DNA from: Sulfuricella sp035530375
GTDB taxonomy: Bacteria > Pseudomonadota > Gammaproteobacteria > Burkholderiales > Sulfuricellaceae
Assembly: GCA_035530375.1 (NCBI GenBank)
Contig: DATKUY010000040.1
Span: 1-20,508, forward strand
Reading direction: 5' to 3'
Length of the DNA: 20,508 nucleotides
Shown: positions 8,009 through 14,954 of the stretch, in pieces
Position numbering within the stretch: the first letter of the stretch is position 1
How the letters are laid out: each line of letters begins with the position of its first letter
Program-made: the position numbers and the translations under genes
Notes under the pieces: model-generated
What the model was told of the DNA's origin: nothing
The model's database searches: none
Seen by the model: the letters and a program-made list of their open reading frames with translations, nothing else

Positions 8009-8238
8009 GTCGATCCAGCGATGCCCAGACGACCTCGCCAATCCTGATACAGCGTGGCCAGAGACCGGGCTGCAATTGCCGCCATTAGCGCGGCGAAACG
8101 AATCTCTGGCTGGTTAAGATATTCGTGAGCTAGGCGGTTGCGAACCTCGCGCCAGTCCAGCCAATTTTCAACATTGAGGTAACCCAGCTTTTCCAGTCGG
8201 TTAAGCCGGTCGCGCATGGGGTTGATCAATAAGAGCAA
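8005..8238 (-). pseudogene. Truncated HEPN-domain protein (C-terminal half)
   Basis: The frame begins at TTG 8238, next to an in-frame TGA, and gives 77 residues. The sequence RLNRLEKLGYLNVENWLDWREVRNRLAHEY resembles the C-terminal half of HEPN toxins. It keeps the R-x4-H-x-Y motif (Arg33, His38, Tyr40). Full-length members are roughly twice as long, and no N-terminal half or partner nucleotidyltransferase is seen directly upstream. I therefore call it a remnant, although a small expressed protein cannot be excluded. Its stop overlaps the rmlD GTG start, so its reading may still deliver ribosomes to rmlD. Confidence 0.6.
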
Positions 8239-8284
8239 ATCTCAGGCCTTCCATCTAAAACATCTGGGTTGGTAACAGCGCAAC

Positions 8285-8697
8285 CTATAAAGCAATTTTC
8301 AGGATGATCTTCGAAAATTCCAGGAAGTCGGAAACGCGGTGCTGCAGGATACTCCGTACAATATCGAGGTTAAGCTTTCGGTAATCGTATACTGCGATAT
8401 TACGAAATCCCACCATCGCCTGGAGATGTTCAGACAGTTCTCCCGGCAGCACCCCCGCCTGATGCAGCATGGCAAGGCATCCCGGCTTTCCTGAGGAACC
8501 CCGAGGCGCTTCAGGCGCACAATATGCATCGCCGCATCGATAGCCGCCTCGCAGGCGCGCTGCAAATTGAGGATGATCGAGTCCTGCCGCGTGAAGTTCG
8601 TATCGATTTCATTTTCGTGATCTCGATATTCTTCGCCAATTCGTACCAGGCACCGCTCTATAATTCCAGCCTTATTGAGCAAAACGTCATCCGGCAT
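8285..8697 (-). pseudogene. hepT: HepT-like (DUF86, HEPN) toxin gene, frameshifted
   Basis: The start ATG 8697 follows AAGGGGAAG. The first frame reads MPDDVLLNKAGIIERCL through RLKRLGVPQESRDA. The family sequence then continues in another frame as AMLHQAGVLPGELSEHLQAM to a TAG at 8287. One base is missing near 8474-8476, in what should be a Phe/Leu codon. The HEPN active-site motif, normally R-x4-H-x-Y, reads RNIAVYDY here, so the catalytic histidine is tyrosine. Both lesions argue that toxicity is lost. It overlaps the upstream mntA remnant by 11 bases, the usual mntA-hepT order. A sequencing error could explain the frameshift but not the residue change. Confidence 0.82.
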
Positions 8698-9090
8698 ATA
8701 CGCTTCCCCTTGCCCGGATATCTGCCAGTATTTCGCGCCTCTCTTCATTCAATCTGGCGTATTCGGAAAAAACAGTGGTCTCGAATAGTCCAACCGCAGC
8801 CTCATCACGGCAATAGAGCCGCTCTCCCTGTGCGACGACCTGCAACTTCATCACTGTTGAGGCGGCGCGCAAATCCACCAATCCACGTCGCGTGAAAGCA
8901 TTTGCGCCAATTTTTGGGCTGTTTCCCAGCGGGCTGGGGGGGATAATGGCTGTAATGGCAAAACCGCCAAACCGATATCACTCTCCCTTCGCTCCTGCTG
9001 AGCTCCCCAACTGCCAAAGCGATAAACCGCCAATACGCCGGGCAGGCTATTAAGCAGCATTTCGACAATTTTGGACTGCAATTTATTCAT
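8687..9090 (-). pseudogene. mntA: MntA-like minimal nucleotidyltransferase antitoxin gene, frameshifted
   Basis: From ATG 9090 the frame reads MNKLQSKIVEMLLNSLPGVL with the nucleotidyltransferase motif RFGSWG near 24-29. It keeps the family until SRDVD at about residue 70. Restoring one T in the GATTGG near 8879-8881 gives the expected LVDLRAASTVM, which is found in the next frame and runs to the stop at 8687. Members of this family AMPylate the tyrosine of HepT. The metal-binding SDIDLAV motif reads SDIGLAV, so the second aspartate is glycine (GGT). A frameshift plus loss of a catalytic aspartate indicates a dead gene. It sits 148 bases downstream of rmlC. Confidence 0.82.
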
Positions 9091-9121
9091 CGGTTACAAG
9101 TCCCCCAGGGAAGCGTGGAGC

Positions 9122-9140
9122 GGCCTTTTCCGAAAAGGCC
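9122..9140. repeat. Perfect 8-bp inverted repeat downstream of rmlC
   Basis: GGCCTTTT and AAAAGGCC flank a 3-base loop. It lies between rmlC and the mntA remnant. No T-run follows on either strand, so it is not a standard intrinsic terminator; it could be an RNA-stabilising or processing hairpin. The rest of 9091-9238 shows nothing I can name. Confidence 0.5.
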
Positions 9141-9238
9141 TTGTATGGTTGGTCGCTCACAATAATACTCCCTGCATCTTATCAATCACAACAAACGCGC
9201 TCGCATCGGGGAGGCGAGACAGGTATGGGGAAAATGGC

Positions 9239-9784
9239 TCAGGTAAACACTTCAGCATCTGGCAAACGGGCGCCCAGCGAATCCTTCGCGGAAAGCACGG
9301 GCGCGTTTGAAAGCGGCCACAGAATTTCCAAATCAGGGTCATCCCAACGGATACAGCGCTCGTGCTCCGGCGCCCAATAATCGGTCGTCTTGTAGAGAAA
9401 TTCGGCGTAATCCGACAAGACCAGAAAGCCGTGCGCGAATCCAGGCGGGATCCAGGCCATGCGCTTGTTTTCCGCCGACAGGTTGAATCCGGCCCATTTG
9501 CCGAACGTAGGCGAACTCTTGCGGATATCCACGGCAACATCGAACACTTCTCCCGCGATCACGCGCACCAGTTTTCCCTGCGGCTGCCGAATCTGGTAGT
9601 GCAGGCCGCGCAGCACGCTTTTTGCCGAACGGGAATGGTTGTCCTGGACGAAATGCGCCGCGATCCCGGCTTTTTCCGCCAGCACCCGCTGGTTGTAGCT
9701 TTCGAAAAAAAAACCGCGTTCGTCGCCGAATACCTTGGGTTCAAGGATCAGCAGGCCGGAAAGATTCGTCTGAATAACGTGCAT
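9239..9784 (-). CDS. rmlC: dTDP-4-dehydrorhamnose 3,5-epimerase
   Basis: This 181-residue cupin epimerises dTDP-4-keto-6-deoxyglucose at C3 and C5. FGDERGFFFESYN (about 19-31) and VLRGLHYQ carry the family residues, with the catalytic histidine at 62 and its partner aspartate at 168 in SAKDS. PPGFAHGF and YKTTDYWAPEHE are also diagnostic. I chose ATG 9784, which shares one base with the rmlA stop (TGATG), over the TTG one codon upstream. Length is normal. Tight coupling to rmlA fits the rml operon; rmlD, usually adjacent, is displaced by about 1.2 kb of toxin-antitoxin remnants. Confidence 0.96.
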   Translation of the reverse strand: MHVIQTNLSGLLILEPKVFGDERGFFFESYNQRVLAEKAGIAAHFVQDNHSRSAKSVLRGLHYQIRQPQGKLVRVIAGEVFDVAVDIRKSSPTFGKWAGFNLSAENKRMAWIPPGFAHGFLVLSDYAEFLYKTTDYWAPEHERCIRWDDPDLEILWPLSNAPVLSAKDSLGARLPDAEVFT

Positions 9785-10695
9785 CAAAACAGCCTTTCCC
9801 GCAGCAGTCCGAGCAGATATTGCCCATAACCGTTTTTGCTCAACGGCGCGGCCAGCGCTTCCAGTTGTTCCGCCGAAATATAGCCCATACGATAAGATAT
9901 TTCTTCCGGGCAGGCGATCTTCAGGCCCTGGCGCTTTTCTATCGTTTCGATGAACTGGGACGCCTCCAGCAAGGATTCGTGTGTACCGGTATCGAGCCAG
10001 GCCATGCCACGACCCATGACCGCCACTTCCAGCCGCCCTTGGCTCAGATATAGCCGATTAACGTCGGTAATCTCCAGCTCACCTCGAACAGAGGGCTTGA
10101 GCGACCGCGCAATGTCTACCACCTGGTTGTCATAAAAATACAGGCCGGTCACTGCATAGCGGGATTTCGGCTTGAGGGGCTTTTCCTCGATGGAAAGAGC
10201 CTGACCGGCCTGATCGAATTCCACCACGCCATAGCGCTCGGGGTCGTGCACCGGGTAGGCGAATACCGTCGCTCCGCTGTCCTTTTGCGCCGCCGCCTGC
10301 AGATCATTCGACAGTTCATGGCCGTAAAAGATGTTGTCGCCCAGCACCAGGGCACATCGGTCTTTGCCGATAAAATCCGCGCCGATGAGGAACGCTTGGG
10401 CGATGCCCTCCGGCTCAGGCTGGACTGCGTAGCTGATGTTGAGCCCCCACTGTGCCCCATCGCCCAGCAGTTGCTCGAAGCGCGGCGTATCCTGCGGCGT
10501 GGAAATGACCAGGATATCGCGTATCCCCGCCAGCATCAGCGTGGACAAGGGGTAATAGATCATCGGCTTATCGTAGACCGGCAGCAGTTGCTTGGAAACG
10601 GCCAGGGTTACCGGATGCAGCCGGGTGCCCGAGCCGCCGGCCAGAATGATGCCTTTGGTGCAGGAATGGGTGATGGGTAATGAGTGATGGGACAT
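9784..10695 (-). CDS. rmlA: Glucose-1-phosphate thymidylyltransferase
   Basis: This 303-residue enzyme makes dTDP-glucose, the first step to dTDP-rhamnose. GIILAGGSGTRLHPVT (15-30) is the nucleotide-binding signature; VLGDNIFYG (117-125) holds the metal-binding aspartate, and IEEKPLKPKS the sugar-binding site. The core starts at Gly15. The first 12 residues, MSHHSLPITHSC, do not belong to the family and are the translation of the CCCATCACTCATTACCC-type repeat in front. No ATG, GTG or TTG lies closer to the conserved core, and no Shine-Dalgarno sequence precedes the ATG. The stop overlaps the rmlC start. Confidence 0.95.
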   Translation of the reverse strand: MSHHSLPITHSCTKGIILAGGSGTRLHPVTLAVSKQLLPVYDKPMIYYPLSTLMLAGIRDILVISTPQDTPRFEQLLGDGAQWGLNISYAVQPEPEGIAQAFLIGADFIGKDRCALVLGDNIFYGHELSNDLQAAAQKDSGATVFAYPVHDPERYGVVEFDQAGQALSIEEKPLKPKSRYAVTGLYFYDNQVVDIARSLKPSVRGELEITDVNRLYLSQGRLEVAVMGRGMAWLDTGTHESLLEASQFIETIEKRQGLKIACPEEISYRMGYISAEQLEALAAPLSKNGYGQYLLGLLRERLF

Positions 10696-10708
10696 GGTTA
10701 TAGGTTAT
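10663..10708. repeat. Left terminal repeat of the four-helix-bundle cassette
   Basis: On the plus strand this holds AATGGGTGATGGG (10665-10677), then TAATGAGTGATGGG and related units. The 13-mer is the exact reverse complement of 11059-11071 on the other side of the four-helix-bundle gene. The tract contains the stop codon of that gene (TAA at 10707-10705) and the rmlA start codon (10695-10693) with its first codons. Confidence 0.8.
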
Positions 10709-11070
10709 GGGTGGCTGATAATTTTTTTGTGTAAGCCAGTAATTAGTCGGGAAACTCTATCAAGTAAGGGGAAAACTGTGTGGGCTTGAGCCAAATAGCC
10801 AAGTTCGACGGCGATGAGCAATTGTGTTTCCAGCTCGCTGAGTGAACCACGCGCAATACTTAAAAACTGGGCAAACTCTCTCTGTCCTGTACGCGCGGCA
10901 CCCTCGGCCAAGTTACTGGGGACAGAGACTGCTGCACGGCGAATCTGTGACGTAAGTCCATAAACTTCTTCTTTGGGAAAACCCTGGCTGGCCTGATAAA
11001 CCGCCGTAACAAGCGCCATCGATTCCTTCCAGGCCTCTAAATTGTAATGCGGCCTTATCCCATCACCCAT
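10705..11070 (-). CDS. Four-helix-bundle protein of the 23S rRNA intervening-sequence (IVP) family
   Basis: This 121-residue protein has the family pattern throughout: NLEAWKESMALV near the N-terminus, YGLTSQIRRAAVSVPSNLAEGAAR in the middle, and FLSIARGSLSELETQLLIA after it. Relatives are encoded in intervening sequences of 23S rRNA genes and are homologous to the Avd protein of diversity-generating retroelements; their biochemical role is unclear. No reverse transcriptase or template repeat is present here. The gene sits between rmlB and rmlA, where no such gene belongs, and is flanked by a perfect 13-bp inverted repeat. Its start (ATGGGTGATGGG) and stop lie inside those repeats, so the first four residues MGDG are repeat-derived. 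It looks like an inserted cassette. Confidence 0.92.
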   Translation of the reverse strand: MGDGIRPHYNLEAWKESMALVTAVYQASQGFPKEEVYGLTSQIRRAAVSVPSNLAEGAARTGQREFAQFLSIARGSLSELETQLLIAVELGYLAQAHTVFPLLDRVSRLITGLHKKIISHP

Positions 11071-11083
11071 TTCCCGTCACCCT
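11055..11083. repeat. Right terminal repeat of the four-helix-bundle cassette
   Basis: On the plus strand CCCATCACCCATT (11059-11071) is followed by TCCCGTCACCC. It is the inverted partner of 10665-10677. It covers the start codon of the four-helix-bundle gene (11070-11068) and the stop codon of rmlB (TGA at 11079-11077). Confidence 0.8.
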
Positions 11084-12138
11084 TTACCATATTGAATCGC
11101 CACCCAGTTCTGGTATTCCCCGCTGATGACATGTTCCACCCAGCCCCGGTTGTCGAGATACCAGGCCACCGTCTTGCGGATGCCGGTGTCGAAGGTTTCT
11201 TTCGGTTTCCAGCCCAGCTCGCGCTCGATCTTGCGAGCATCGATGGCGTAGCGCGCGTCATGGCCGGGGCGATCTTTCACATAAGCAATTAAAGAAGCAT
11301 ACGGCTTACCATCGGCGGCTGGCTTCAGCTCATCGAGAATGGCGCAAACGGTGTTCACCACGTCGAGATTGGTTTTCTCGTTCCAGCCGCCGATATTGTA
11401 GGTTTCGCCCAGGCGACCTCCGGTCAGCACGGTACGGATCGCTGTGCAATGGTCGCCGACATAAAGCCAGTCGCGCACGTTCAGGCCGTTGCCATAAATC
11501 GGCAGCGGCTTGCCGTTGAGCGCATTGAGAATAACCAGGGGGATCAGTTTTTCGGGAAACTGGAATGCGCCGTAATTATTCGAGCAGTTGGTGGTCAGCG
11601 TCGGCAGCCCGTAGGTGTGATGGTAGGACCGCACCAGATGGTCGGACGCCGCCTTGGAAGCGGAATAGGGACTGTTCGGCGCATAGGCCGTGGTTTCCGT
11701 GAACGGCGGATCGTTGGGGCCAAGCGAGCCATAAACCTCGTCGGTGGAAACGTGCAGGAAGCGGAACGCCTCCTTTTCCGCGCCGCCCAATCCCTGCCAC
11801 CAGGTGCGGGCCGCTTCCAGCAAGCTAAAGGTGCCGTTGATATTGGTCCGGATGAATTCGCCGGGGCCGCTGATGGAACGGTCGACATGGCTTTCTGCGG
11901 CAAAATGGATGATGGCGCGGGGCTTGTGCCCGGCCAGCAGTTTCTCCACCAACTCCCGGTCGTTGATATCCCCCCGGACGAAACTATGGCGAGTATCGTT
12001 TTTCAGGCTAGCGAGATTTTCCAGGTTGCCGGCATAGGTCAGCTTGTCCAGATTGACGACCGGCTCGCCGGTGACCGCAATCCAGTCCAGGATGAAATTC
12101 GAACCGATGAAGCCGGCGCCGCCGGTGACCAGGATCAT
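11077..12138 (-). CDS. rmlB: dTDP-glucose 4,6-dehydratase
   Basis: This 353-residue NAD-dependent SDR enzyme converts dTDP-glucose to dTDP-4-keto-6-deoxyglucose. GGAGFIGSNF (6-15) binds NAD. The active site is complete: Thr132, Asp133 and Glu134 in STDEVYG, and Tyr158 and Lys162 in YSASK. NNYGAFQFPEKLIPL and GNGLNVRDWLYVGDH are RmlB signatures. Its start overlaps the upstream epimerase stop by four bases (ATGA). The stop codon falls in the right repeat of the four-helix-bundle cassette, yet the C-terminus (NWVAIQYGKG) looks normal. Confidence 0.97.
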   Translation of the reverse strand: MILVTGGAGFIGSNFILDWIAVTGEPVVNLDKLTYAGNLENLASLKNDTRHSFVRGDINDRELVEKLLAGHKPRAIIHFAAESHVDRSISGPGEFIRTNINGTFSLLEAARTWWQGLGGAEKEAFRFLHVSTDEVYGSLGPNDPPFTETTAYAPNSPYSASKAASDHLVRSYHHTYGLPTLTTNCSNNYGAFQFPEKLIPLVILNALNGKPLPIYGNGLNVRDWLYVGDHCTAIRTVLTGGRLGETYNIGGWNEKTNLDVVNTVCAILDELKPAADGKPYASLIAYVKDRPGHDARYAIDARKIERELGWKPKETFDTGIRKTVAWYLDNRGWVEHVISGEYQNWVAIQYGKG

Positions 12139-13154
12139 TTTGCCGCTCGCGCTCCGTAATATTCCTTGAACCAGGCGGCAAACTTCGCTATCCCCTCGTT
12201 CAACCGGGTATGCGGCGCAAAGCCGACGTCCCGGCTCAGGTCGTCGATATCCGCATAAGTGGCAACCACGTCGCCATCCTGCATTGGCAGCATGTTCTTG
12301 ACCGCCTTTTTGCCGATCGCGTTTTCGATCTCCTCGATGAAGGCCATCAGCTCCACCGGTTCATGGTTGCCGATATTGTAGATGCGATAAGGCGCATAGC
12401 TGCTGGCCGGGTCCGGCGCAGCACGATCGAACGACGGATCGGGCGCCGCGGTCCTGTCCAGCACCCGCACCACGCCTTCGGCAATGTCGTCGATATAAGT
12501 GAAATCGCGCTGCATCCTGCCTTCGTTGAACACGTCGATCGGGCGATCGGCAAGGATGGCATCGGCGAACAGGGATGGCGACATGTCCGGCCTGCCCCAC
12601 GGCCCGTAAACCGTGAAAAAGCGCAGGCCGGTGGTCGGCAGGCCGAATAAATGGCTGTAGGTGTGGGCCATCATCTCGCTGGATTTTTTGGTCGCGGCGT
12701 AAAGGCTGACCGGGTGATCGACGTTATCGTGCACGCTGAACGGCATGTGGGTGTTGGCGCCGTAGACGCTGGAGCTGCTGGCGTAGACCAAGTGCGCCAC
12801 GCCGTTGTGGCGGCAGCCTTCGAGTACATTGAGAAAGCCGACGATATTGCTGTTGACATAGGCATGCGGATTTTTCAGCGAATAGCGCACGCCGGGCTGG
12901 GCGGCGAGATTGACGACGCGCTGGAATTTCTCGGCGGCGAACAGCGCCTCCATCCCCGCGCGCTCGGCCATGTCCAGCTTGACGAAGCGGAATCCCGGAA
13001 AAGGCGCGAGCTGCTTGAGACGGTCTTCCTTCAACTGCACATCATAATAGTCGTTGAGATTGTCGATGCCGACCACTTCGGCACCCTGCTCCAGCAGACG
13101 TTGAGCGACGTGCATGCCGATAAAGCCGGCCACGCCGGTAACTAGAACTTTCAA
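12135..13154 (-). CDS. Extended-SDR NAD-dependent epimerase, UDP-glucuronate 4-epimerase-like
   Basis: This 339-residue protein has GVAGFIGMHVAQRL (7-20) as NAD-binding motif, SSSSVYG (126-132) and Tyr152/Lys156 in YAATKK as the catalytic set. NAAQPGVRYSLKNP-like sequence (84-96), TVYGPWGRPDMSP and MQRDFTYIDDIAEGV are typical of the CapI/LpsL group, which interconverts UDP-glucuronate and UDP-galacturonate. The substrate is inferred from these motifs. The start is TTG 13154, because AGGGGA lies six bases upstream and no ATG is available at the conserved MKVLVTG. It lies one base past the preceding glycosyltransferase stop and overlaps rmlB by four. Confidence 0.88.
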   Translation of the reverse strand: MKVLVTGVAGFIGMHVAQRLLEQGAEVVGIDNLNDYYDVQLKEDRLKQLAPFPGFRFVKLDMAERAGMEALFAAEKFQRVVNLAAQPGVRYSLKNPHAYVNSNIVGFLNVLEGCRHNGVAHLVYASSSSVYGANTHMPFSVHDNVDHPVSLYAATKKSSEMMAHTYSHLFGLPTTGLRFFTVYGPWGRPDMSPSLFADAILADRPIDVFNEGRMQRDFTYIDDIAEGVVRVLDRTAAPDPSFDRAAPDPASSYAPYRIYNIGNHEPVELMAFIEEIENAIGKKAVKNMLPMQDGDVVATYADIDDLSRDVGFAPHTRLNEGIAKFAAWFKEYYGARAAK

Positions 13155-13155
13155 A

Positions 13156-13917
13156 TCATTTCCCCTGTTTCAAGGCGATCAATTTCGCGTACTTGCAGAA
13201 GCTGTTAAAACAGCCGATTGAAATATGCACCAGCCCCGGCACCCCATCGAGGAAGCCGAGGCGAAAAAAATAGAATTTCACAAAGCGAAGCAGCGGACTA
13301 CCCACCAACTGCATGACCGTCGCCCGCTTGCCACGCTTGAACAACGCATCCGCCTGCAGGCTGGTGTAATGGTTCTGCTTGTCGAGGTAGGTCGCCAGGG
13401 TTTCCTGCGACTCATGCAGCAAATCGCCCCGCAAATCGCCGACCGGCATATCGGACACCACTTTTTCGTGAACCTCGTCCTCGCTCCAGCGGGCGAACTG
13501 CCGGTCGAACAGCCGCAAACTCCAGTCGGGATAACCCTCCCCGTACCGGAGCCAGCGGCCCAGAAAACGATTGCGGCGCGGCATCCGGTAGGCATGAAAC
13601 TGCGGCGCTGCCAGCGCTTTCCCGATGTTGGCGCGCAGCGTCTCGCCCACCCGTTCATCCGCATCCAGGCACAGCACCCAGTCATGGCTTGCCTGTCCGA
13701 CTGCAAACTGTTTTTGTCGACCGAATCCGAGCCAGTCCTGATGGATGACCCGTGCGCCATATTCTAGCGCAATTTCCCGCGTCCCATCCCGGCTGCCGGA
13801 ATCCACCACCACGACTTCATCGGCGAATGCGGCGCTTTTCAGGCAAGCCTCGATCTGGCTTGCCGCATTCAGGGCGATGATCACCACCGACAAAGGGGTT
13901 TTCTGCTGCATCCGCAT
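13156..13917 (-). CDS. Family 2 glycosyltransferase, WaaE/KdtX-like (LPS core)
   Basis: This 253-residue GT-A enzyme begins LSVVIIALNAASQIEACLKS (9-28). It has VVVDSGSRDGTREIA (36-50), DWLGFGRQKQFAV (61-73) and the metal-binding LDADE at 84-88. The FGRQKQ and YPDWSLRLFDR segments are typical of the WaaE/KdtX group, which adds a hexose to inner-core heptose; that fits its position back-to-back with waaC and waaA. C-terminal FYFFRLGFLDGVPGLVHI may associate with the membrane. The first gene of the minus-strand cluster, it is followed directly by the epimerase. Exact sugar and acceptor cannot be told from sequence. Confidence 0.88.
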   Translation of the reverse strand: MRMQQKTPLSVVIIALNAASQIEACLKSAAFADEVVVVDSGSRDGTREIALEYGARVIHQDWLGFGRQKQFAVGQASHDWVLCLDADERVGETLRANIGKALAAPQFHAYRMPRRNRFLGRWLRYGEGYPDWSLRLFDRQFARWSEDEVHEKVVSDMPVGDLRGDLLHESQETLATYLDKQNHYTSLQADALFKRGKRATVMQLVGSPLLRFVKFYFFRLGFLDGVPGLVHISIGCFNSFCKYAKLIALKQGK

Positions 13918-13939
13918 GCTCTGCCGAAATAAAGCCGGT

Positions 13940-13991
13940 ATTCTAGCAGGTTGTTGAAAAACATTACGAACACCAACTGCTAGGCTAAAAT
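13940..13991. promoter_or_regulatory. Divergent promoter region between the glycosyltransferase gene and waaC
   Basis: On the minus strand TAGAAT (13945-13940) is a good -10 box for the glycosyltransferase, with a poor -35. On the plus strand TAAAAT (13986-13991) is a good -10 box for waaC, with TTACGA 16 bases upstream as a weak -35. The waaC -10 ends only six bases before the ATG, which would make a leaderless message. Consensus matching only. Confidence 0.4.
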
Positions 13992-13997
13992 ACGCCG

Positions 13998-14954
13998 ATG
14001 CCGAAAATATTGCTCGTCAAAACCTCGTCGATGGGGGATGTGATCCACAATCTGCCTGTCGTGAGCGACATTCTCTTCCACTTCCCGGATGCCGAAATCG
14101 ACTGGGTCGTGGAAGAATCCTTTGCCGGCGTCCCCGCGCTGCATCCCGGCGTGCAAGAAATCATTCCCGTCGCCGTGAGGCGCTGGCGCAGAAATTTGTT
14201 CAACCGGGCCGTATGCGCCGAGATCAGCGCCTTCGCCCATCGCGTGCGCAGCAAGGTTTATGACGTGGTACTCGACACGCAGGGGCTGATCAAGAGCGCG
14301 GCCATCGCCCGCCTTGCCCACGGCGCCCGTTGCGGCTTCGACCGATACAGCGCCCGCGAACCGCTGGCGGCGCTATTTTATGACAAGACGGTGAGGGTCG
14401 AAAAGAGCCAGCACGCGGTAGTGCGCAATCGCCTGCTTGCCGGTCGCGCCTTCGGTTATATCCCGGACGACCCGGTGAATTACGGCATAACCGCACCTTC
14501 CCTGGACCTTCCCTGGCTGCCGGCAGGCTCCTTCGCCGTGCTGCTGCACGCCACCAGCCGCGACGACAAGCTCTGGCCGGCAGAGGACTGGATTACATTG
14601 GGCGCCCATCTGAACAGCCGGGGCATCGCCTGCGTTTTACCGTGGGGAAGCGAGGCCGAACACCGACGCAGCCGGCAACTCGCGGAGCGCATACCCTCCG
14701 CAATCGTTCCGCCCGCAATGTCGCTGCAAGAGGCGGCAACACTGCTCTCCCAAGCCGTTGCGGCAGTCGGTGTGGATACCGGCCTGATCCATCTGGCAGC
14801 AGCCCTGAAGGTACCGGTGGTCGCGCTTTATTGTGCCTCCGAACCCGGCCTGACCGGCGTTTACACCAGCAGCGCGTCCGTCAATCTGGGCGGTTCAGGC
14901 TCGCCGCCCGACCCGGCCCGCGTGATTTCGGCCCTGGAAGGTCTGATGCGATGA
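13998..14954 (+). CDS. waaC: ADP-heptose:LPS heptosyltransferase I
   Basis: This 318-residue GT9 enzyme adds the first heptose to Kdo2-lipid A at the inner membrane. It opens with ILLVKTSSMGDVIHNLP (4-20), the acceptor-side signature. VLDTQGLIKSA (91-101) and the nucleotide-sugar site VDTGLIHLAAAL (259-270) are intact, with Asp260 matching the known Asp261 of E. coli WaaC. Length is normal. The last four bases overlap the waaA start (ATGA), so the pair is coupled. No Shine-Dalgarno sequence precedes the start. Confidence 0.95.
   Translation: MPKILLVKTSSMGDVIHNLPVVSDILFHFPDAEIDWVVEESFAGVPALHPGVQEIIPVAVRRWRRNLFNRAVCAEISAFAHRVRSKVYDVVLDTQGLIKSAAIARLAHGARCGFDRYSAREPLAALFYDKTVRVEKSQHAVVRNRLLAGRAFGYIPDDPVNYGITAPSLDLPWLPAGSFAVLLHATSRDDKLWPAEDWITLGAHLNSRGIACVLPWGSEAEHRRSRQLAERIPSAIVPPAMSLQEAATLLSQAVAAVGVDTGLIHLAAALKVPVVALYCASEPGLTGVYTSSASVNLGGSGSPPDPARVISALEGLMR

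Noticed and set aside
8041..8043. ATG at 8041 as rmlD start
   Set aside because: It adds MARSSGHRWID, unlike the family, and overlaps the HEPN fragment by 37 bases; GTG 8008 gives the conserved MKILLTG start.
9122..9140. Intrinsic terminator after rmlC
   Set aside because: The stem is perfect, but neither strand has a T-run after it.
10705..11070. Diversity-generating retroelement, because the gene is related to avd
   Set aside because: No reverse transcriptase, template repeat or variable repeat is present in the window.
11449..12159. 236-codon plus-strand open frame opposite rmlB
   Set aside because: rmlB is complete with an intact active site; the opposite frame shows no recognisable protein.
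14642..14950. Long N-terminal extension of waaA
   Set aside because: It overlaps the conserved end of waaC in another frame and looks random; WaaA proteins start at the membrane anchor that follows ATG 14951.
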